This document shows, piece by piece, positions 60,394-64,000 of a stretch of DNA of 64,000 bases (positions are counted from its first letter, which is position 1; the number at the start of each line of letters is the position of its first letter). A program made the translations under genes and the position numbers. The DNA is from Martinezella lusitana (GTDB lineage Bacteria; Pseudomonadota; Alphaproteobacteria; Rhizobiales; Rhizobiaceae), in NCBI RefSeq assembly GCF_010668395.1, contig NZ_WUEY01000029.1, positions 1 through 64,000 on the forward strand, in the 5' to 3' direction. The notes beneath the pieces are model-generated. The model did not search any database and was not told the origin of the DNA. It was given only the letters and a program-made list of their open reading frames with translations.

Positions 60394-61401
60394 CTACCAG
60401 TCGATATTAATGGCGATCTTGCCGACCGGGCCGCTCGACAGTTTCCCGAAGGCGGCCGCCAATTCATCAAGTGGGAATATATCGGCAAGGACCGGCTCGA
60501 TATGGGCCGCGTCGATCGCTGCCATCGTCTTTGCGAGATCCTCCACCGATCCGGTGTTGTTGCCTTGAAGGTGGAGCATGTTGACAATGATCGGCATGAG
60601 ATCGATCTGCGTACTTGTGCCGGTTATGAAACCGATCGTGAAGACCACGCCGCCGTGACGCGTGGCGGCGATCGAACGAGGGAAGGTTGCTGAACCCACG
60701 GTTTCGAGCACGAGATCAGCTCCCCGACCGCCCGTCAACTGGATGACCTTCTCATCCCAATCCGGTGACGTTGCGTAGTTGATCGTCTCATCTGCTCCGA
60801 GTGCCCGCGCCTGTTCGAGTTTCGCATCAGAGGAGGAGGTGATGATCACGCGTGCGCCGCGCGCTTTCGCAAGCTGCAGGGCAAAGATGGAGACACCCCC
60901 GGTTCCCAGAAGAACGACCGTCGAGCCGGGGCCGGCGGCAGCGCAGGTGAGTGCGTTCCAGGCCGTGGTCGCTGCGATCGGCAAGGCTGCTCCCTGTTCG
61001 AAGGAGAGATGGCCGGCGAGGCAGACGATCGAGGCTGCGTCAAGGACCGCAAATTCCCGAAGCGCGCCGGGAAGGGTAGCACCCCGCATCGCGCTCGTGT
61101 TTTCCATGGTGCCGCGCCCGGCCGTCCAGAGAGCCTTTGGATGGACGGCGACACGATCGCCGATCTTCAGACCGGTTACGTCGTCACCGACGGCGACGAT
61201 CTCACCTGCTCCGTCCGCGATAGGAATGAGCGGGTAACCGACACCTGGATACTGGCCATAGGCAACGGCAAGATCGATGAAATTCAAACTGGCGGCCCGC
61301 ATGCGCACAAGAACCTGACCGCGGCCGGGCGGTGCCGGATCAGCAAGTTCGACCTTTTGTAGGTCCTGAAGCGAAGGGCCATTCAAAAAAACTGCGCGCA
61401 T
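60394..61401 (-). CDS. Zinc-independent alcohol dehydrogenase / quinone oxidoreductase family protein
   Basis: The 335-residue MDR enzyme has the GroES-like N domain (PAPPGRGQVLVRMRAASLNF, IPIADGAGEIVAVGDDVTGL) and a Rossmann domain with VVLLGTGGVSIFALQLAKAR near residue 163, then NADPH-side segments VIITSSSDAKLEQARALGAD. The NFID region lacks the usual Cys-His zinc ligands, and no structural four-cysteine zinc motif is seen. It probably reduces or oxidises small carbonyl compounds with NAD(P). It is divergent from a LysR regulator with only 93 bp between them, implying LysR-controlled expression. Confidence 0.88.
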   Translation of the reverse strand: MRAVFLNGPSLQDLQKVELADPAPPGRGQVLVRMRAASLNFIDLAVAYGQYPGVGYPLIPIADGAGEIVAVGDDVTGLKIGDRVAVHPKALWTAGRGTMENTSAMRGATLPGALREFAVLDAASIVCLAGHLSFEQGAALPIAATTAWNALTCAAAGPGSTVVLLGTGGVSIFALQLAKARGARVIITSSSDAKLEQARALGADETINYATSPDWDEKVIQLTGGRGADLVLETVGSATFPRSIAATRHGGVVFTIGFITGTSTQIDLMPIIVNMLHLQGNNTGSVEDLAKTMAAIDAAHIEPVLADIFPLDELAAAFGKLSSGPVGKIAINIDW

Positions 61402-61464
61402 CTGCTTTCCTTTCGGGAATGTTCGACGGCGTCATATTGGCCTCTGTGTTTTTTTTATGGAATG

Positions 61465-61499
61465 ATCTGATTTTGCAGATTAAAACTGCATTCTATGCA
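61465..61499. promoter_or_regulatory. LysR-type binding sites in the ADH/lysR gap
   Basis: Two T-N11-A dyads occur: atctg-attttg-cagat (61465-61480) and ctgca-ttcta-tgcag (61486-61500, core TGCATTCTATGCA). The second spans the LysR start codon, so binding would repress the regulator itself and could activate the divergent dehydrogenase. Confidence 0.55.
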
Positions 61500-62430
61500 G
61501 CAATTGAACGCGCTTCCCGATCCTGACATGCTCGCCGCCTTCATCGCCGTTGCGGAAGAGGGTTCGTTCAATGCCGCCGGCCGGCGCTTGAACCGCGACG
61601 CGACCATCGTTTCGCGGCGAGTTCAAAATTTGGAGCAGATGCTCGGGGTTCGGCTGCTGGAACGATCGACCCGCAGGGTCGTGCTCACTGAGGCGGGAGA
61701 CGCCTATTTCAGGCGGGTTCGTCCGCTTCTGCAGGAGTTGCTGGCCGCTGGCGCCGAAACAGAGCGGTTTTCGGATGGTGAGCCGAGAGGGCGTCTGCGG
61801 CTTGCATTACCGGGCAGTTTCGGTCGTATGTGGCTTATGCCTCTGCTGGTGGAATTCCTGGAGCGGTATCCGGATGTCCGTCTCGAGGTGTCCTTTTCAA
61901 ACCGTTTCGTAGATCTGATCGGCGAAGGTTTCGACCTGGCGATACGTCTCGGCGTCCTGCCGGATTCGCGGCTCGTGAGCCGCAAGCTAGCCGACAGAAA
62001 GCGCATGGTCGTCGCGTCCCCCGGCTATCTCAGCCGGTATTCTCCTCCGACCGCACCCGAACAGCTTGATAGTCATCATTGCCTGATATTCTCAGGTAAG
62101 GCGAACCCCTATCTATGGGAATTTAAGCTGCCTGGCAGAGGCCAACTCTCGGTGCCTGTATCCGGTCCTTTTGTCTCTGACGATGCGGAGGCCCTGGTTC
62201 TGGCGGCCGTTGGCGGCCATGGATTGCTGTATGCAACTGACTGGCTAGTTGGTCGTGAACTGGTCAACCAGCAGCTTGTTCGCGTTCTCGAGGACTATCC
62301 GGTTCCCGACGAGGGCGGCGTCTATGTCGTTCACTCTTCTTCTCAGCATGTTCCCAACAAGACACGCGCCTTTGTCGACTGGATAAGCAATCGCTTTGCC
62401 GGCGACGTTCCATGGTCTGTCGGCGGATAG
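61495..62430 (+). CDS. LysR-family transcriptional regulator
   Basis: The 311-residue regulator has an N-terminal winged helix (DMLAAFIAVAEEGSFNAAGR, NRDATIVSRRVQNLEQML; residues about 10-60) and a LysR substrate-binding domain (GRLRLALPGSFGRMWLMPLL, FDLAIRLGVLPDSRLVSRKL). In the first HTH helix the usual S-x-S-x-A-A pattern reads SFNAAGRRLNRD. No ribosome binding site precedes ATG 61495, which lies in a palindrome and may be translated from a very short leader. It belongs to the CrgA/PA-type branch with a C-terminal tail. It should control the divergent dehydrogenase gene. Confidence 0.9.
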   Translation: MQQLNALPDPDMLAAFIAVAEEGSFNAAGRRLNRDATIVSRRVQNLEQMLGVRLLERSTRRVVLTEAGDAYFRRVRPLLQELLAAGAETERFSDGEPRGRLRLALPGSFGRMWLMPLLVEFLERYPDVRLEVSFSNRFVDLIGEGFDLAIRLGVLPDSRLVSRKLADRKRMVVASPGYLSRYSPPTAPEQLDSHHCLIFSGKANPYLWEFKLPGRGQLSVPVSGPFVSDDAEALVLAAVGGHGLLYATDWLVGRELVNQQLVRVLEDYPVPDEGGVYVVHSSSQHVPNKTRAFVDWISNRFAGDVPWSVGG

Positions 62431-62653
62431 TTCTCAGGCCCGGCTGCCGGCGTCTGGATCGTCGGTAGATGGAACGTCGTAAACATTCCACTATCGCCTT
62501 TGTAGAAAAGCGCCTACCGCTGAAATCAGGAATCGAAGGCCAATTGGCGTGGGATTTTGCCCCTGGCGTCCGATCTTGCCATGTAGACTATCGGCGCTTG
62601 CCCTGCGCGACACGAGCAAGGTAGCAGGGGCGCTATGAAGTCGGCCCGCCGCT

Positions 62654-62863
62654 TCAGGAGCCCGCCGCGCCAATCCCTCTCGGGCCATCGAGACGAGCCA
62701 CTTCGTCATCCAGGGCTCGGACGGCCTCGGTCAAAATCGCCAATGCCGACATCATCAGTGCATGATCCTGGCCTTCCTGGGATGTGGACTGCGACAGAGC
62801 GAGAGCTCGATCGTGAAGCTGTTGAATGATTGTATTGAGGCGATCTACGGTATCTTCGTTCAT
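62654..62863 (-). CDS. Small helical protein of unknown function (69 residues)
   Basis: The minus-strand gene starts at ATG 62863 behind a strong ribosome binding site (AAGAGGAGATAACT). The product MNEDTVDRLNTIIQQLHDRA and ALALSQSTSQEGQDHALMMS continues to an acidic helix LTEAVRALDDEVARLDG. It has no cysteine, signal peptide or membrane segment, and heptad-like Leu/Ile spacing suggests a small coiled coil. No family was recognised. There is no operon partner; the nearest neighbour is the convergent LysR gene. Confidence 0.6.
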   Translation of the reverse strand: MNEDTVDRLNTIIQQLHDRALALSQSTSQEGQDHALMMSALAILTEAVRALDDEVARLDGPRGIGAAGS

Positions 62864-62959
62864 AGTTATCTCCTCTTCAGGCCTTTAGGGCAAAGCGCAA
62901 CATATTGGAAATGCGCGGTGCGGCTTGTTGTTCCGGCGGTCGATTTTACCATACTTGTG

Positions 62960-63250
62960 TCAGGCGAAGTGAGAAACTGCCCCCCGCATTGCCTCAAGCA
63001 AAATGTTACCGATAGTGCCACCTTCACGAATGGGTTTGGCTAGGATCGCCATTCCTCCAACCGAGAGTTCTGTTGTTAGGGATAAGCTGGCTGTCGCGTT
63101 CCATGCGGCGACTCTTATCACGTCATCCGGTGTGTAAATGCCCACGGCGACAATAGCAGCTGCCTGGGAAGCATTCGTTCTGTAGATGGAGTGGGTCGCG
63201 CTCGGGAGGAGGGTAATAAATGCGGTTTTCCCCTTGTCGCAAGAGCACAT
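62960..63250 (-). CDS. Hypothetical protein (96 residues), uncertain
   Basis: The minus-strand frame from ATG 63250 gives MCSCDKGKTAFITLLPSATH and IYRTNASQAAAIVAVGIYTP, then SLSLTTELSVGGMAILAKPI REGGTIGN. The text looks protein-like, with a C-x-C at the N terminus and a Gly-rich C-terminal half, but no family was recognised. GAAG is the only Shine-Dalgarno hint. The short gap to the 69-codon gene and the absence of other candidates make it possible, not proven. Confidence 0.35.
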   Translation of the reverse strand: MCSCDKGKTAFITLLPSATHSIYRTNASQAAAIVAVGIYTPDDVIRVAAWNATASLSLTTELSVGGMAILAKPIREGGTIGNILLEAMRGAVSHFA

Positions 63251-63322
63251 CTTCGTACAAATGCATATGCCGAGTGCTAGTTTTATGCTGCTAGTAAGTT
63301 TCTTTAATTGCTGATGGCTACA

Positions 63323-63385
63323 TTAGGTGAGGGCTATCAAGCCTGCGACGAGAACCGCAACAATTATGTAATAAAGTTTAATCAT
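63323..63385 (-). CDS. Twenty-residue hydrophobic membrane peptide
   Basis: The minus-strand frame is MIKLYYIIVAVLVAGLIALT followed by TAA. Its start is preceded by GGAGGGTGGAGAA, an excellent ribosome binding site, which is the main support. The product is a single predicted membrane helix with one lysine near the N terminus, like the small subunit-type peptides (CydX, KdpF, YbgT) that attach to membrane complexes. No partner gene is adjacent. The nearest gene downstream on the same strand is the uncertain 96-codon frame at 62960-63250. Confidence 0.5.
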   Translation of the reverse strand: MIKLYYIIVAVLVAGLIALT

Positions 63386-63931
63386 TTCTCCACCCTCCAA
63401 AAATTGCATCGTCAGGATCACGGCTGTAAATAGCAACTGCCTCCTTCCGGGAAACCTTGGCATATTTTCAAATGAACAGAATATTGTCGCTACCAGAGGC
63501 CGGCCAACGGCGGCTAATACGAGGAGTTGGGGCCGTCGGCACTGGCCCGGCCCGGCCGGCAGCTTTCAACAGCTTCCGGATACTCCTTAGGGAGTAAGGT
63601 ATCTTGCCAACTTCAAAACGCGCGTTAGTTGGACATCGCCGCACCGCCATATGCGGTGGAGGCCTGGCGCGGCGGACATCACGAGGACGACGTGCCGGGT
63701 CTCTTTTGGAGACCTACAACTGAAATTTTGATATCGGCTATCGCGTTTGGGCTTTATATCCAATCCTGCCGATAAAGACGAGACATTAGCTTGAACCTTG
63801 CACGATTGCTGCGATATCGGAATTTGAAGGGGATATAGTAGCAGTTTATCGACGGTTGAGATTCAAGATCTTCTGGCCATCGGCTTTCATTGCGTTTCAG
63901 AACATGGGGGCAGTTCGGGGCGCTCAACCTT
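63386..63931. other. Non-coding stretch near the right edge
   Basis: About 545 bp without a supported gene. The first 60 bp should hold the promoter and leader of the 20-residue peptide. Frames at 63468-63650 and 63754-63945 (minus) have no ribosome binding site or recognisable product. Several short G+C-rich inverted segments near 63540-63690 may be structural, but no clean terminator was found. Confidence 0.4.
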
Positions 63932-63945
63932 TTGACGTAGGTCAA
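63932..63945. promoter_or_regulatory. FNR/FixK-type box (TTGACGTAGGTCAA)
   Basis: The sequence matches TTGA-N6-TCAA exactly and is symmetric over the TTGAC...GTCAA half-sites. In rhizobia such anaeroboxes bind FixK or FnrN and switch on genes under low oxygen. It lies 55 bp from the right edge. It may serve a plus-strand gene beyond the window. Confidence 0.65.
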
Positions 63946-63947
63946 GG

Positions 63948-63960
63948 TGTAGGCCCTACA
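63948..63960. promoter_or_regulatory. Short palindrome next to the FNR/FixK box
   Basis: tgtagg-c-cctaca is a perfect 6-bp inverted repeat two bases after the anaerobox. It falls where a -35 region would be expected for a promoter activated from the box. Its role is unknown. Confidence 0.35.
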
Positions 63961-64000
63961 TCATCTTCAGTATTAGCCCCATCAACTTACCACCTTTCCG

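Noticed and set aside
63754..63945. A 63-codon minus-strand gene beginning at TTG 63945
   Set aside because: Its TTG is part of the FNR/FixK box, there is no ribosome binding site and the product is not protein-like.

Overview
The window reads as alphaproteobacterial DNA of the Rhizobiaceae, most likely Rhizobium or a close relative. The reasons are high G+C coding sequence, a density of ABC sugar and peptide importers, a rhamnose locus in the gene order known from Rhizobium leguminosarum (kinase, mutarotase, two permeases, ATPase, binding protein and DeoR repressor, divergent from an aldolase/dehydrogenase fusion and an isomerase), and an intergenic palindromic element of the type common in rhizobia. 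No rRNA, intact tRNA, replication or core housekeeping genes are seen. It could be a plasmid, a chromid or an accessory chromosomal stretch; that is inference.

Layout. 1-2164: end of a sugar/polyol catabolic operon (oxidoreductase tail, DUF993 protein, TIM-barrel isomerase). 2250-3356: an orphan branched-chain-amino-acid-type binding protein. 3756-4580: an APH(6)-type kinase. 4577-15595: the complete L-rhamnose locus, rhaR-S-T-P-Q-U-K on the minus strand and rhaD-rhaI on the plus strand, with operator-like repeats between rhaR and rhaD. 15670-17447: a WYL regulator facing a VOC protein across a perfect palindrome, plus a second VOC gene. 17893-18690: an HpcH/HpaI aldolase, followed by a 48-residue secreted peptide gene (18830-18976). 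19182-27041: a LacI-controlled sugar cluster (isomerase, dehydrogenase, ABC importer) with two perfect palindromic operators. 27083-28144: a methyltransferase. 28330-38554 (minus strand): a peptide-uptake cluster with a GsiA-like double ATPase, two permeases, a binding protein, a cytoplasmic gamma-glutamyltransferase, a glutathione peroxidase, a GntR regulator with its palindrome, and an M81 (MlrC-type) peptidase.

38.6-50.1 kb is an accessory, decayed region. It has a lineage-restricted lipoprotein-like gene, several pseudogenes (TetR, NAD-epimerase, TniA-type transposase, tyrosine recombinase, an unknown gene with an in-frame stop) and one intact operon of four coupled genes: three SPFH (HflK/HflC-like) proteins, one fused to seven predicted membrane helices, and a heavy-metal-type P-type ATPase. 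That operon lies between two imperfect direct repeats that look like tRNA T-arm/3' sequence. It is the best candidate for an undescribed system here.

50625-58944 is a second intact module: DeoR regulator, Ugp-like ABC importer, GpdQ-like phosphodiesterase, inositol-monophosphatase-family phosphatase and a Na/Pi-cotransporter/PhoU protein. Together these suggest import and stepwise dephosphorylation of an organic phosphodiester. 59189-62430 holds a Nudix hydrolase, a broken LysR gene, and a divergent alcohol-dehydrogenase/LysR pair. The last 1.6 kb holds small or uncertain genes and a perfect FNR/FixK-type box near the right edge.

A recurring structural theme is a perfect 9-10 bp hairpin directly after the binding-protein gene in all four multi-gene ABC operons.
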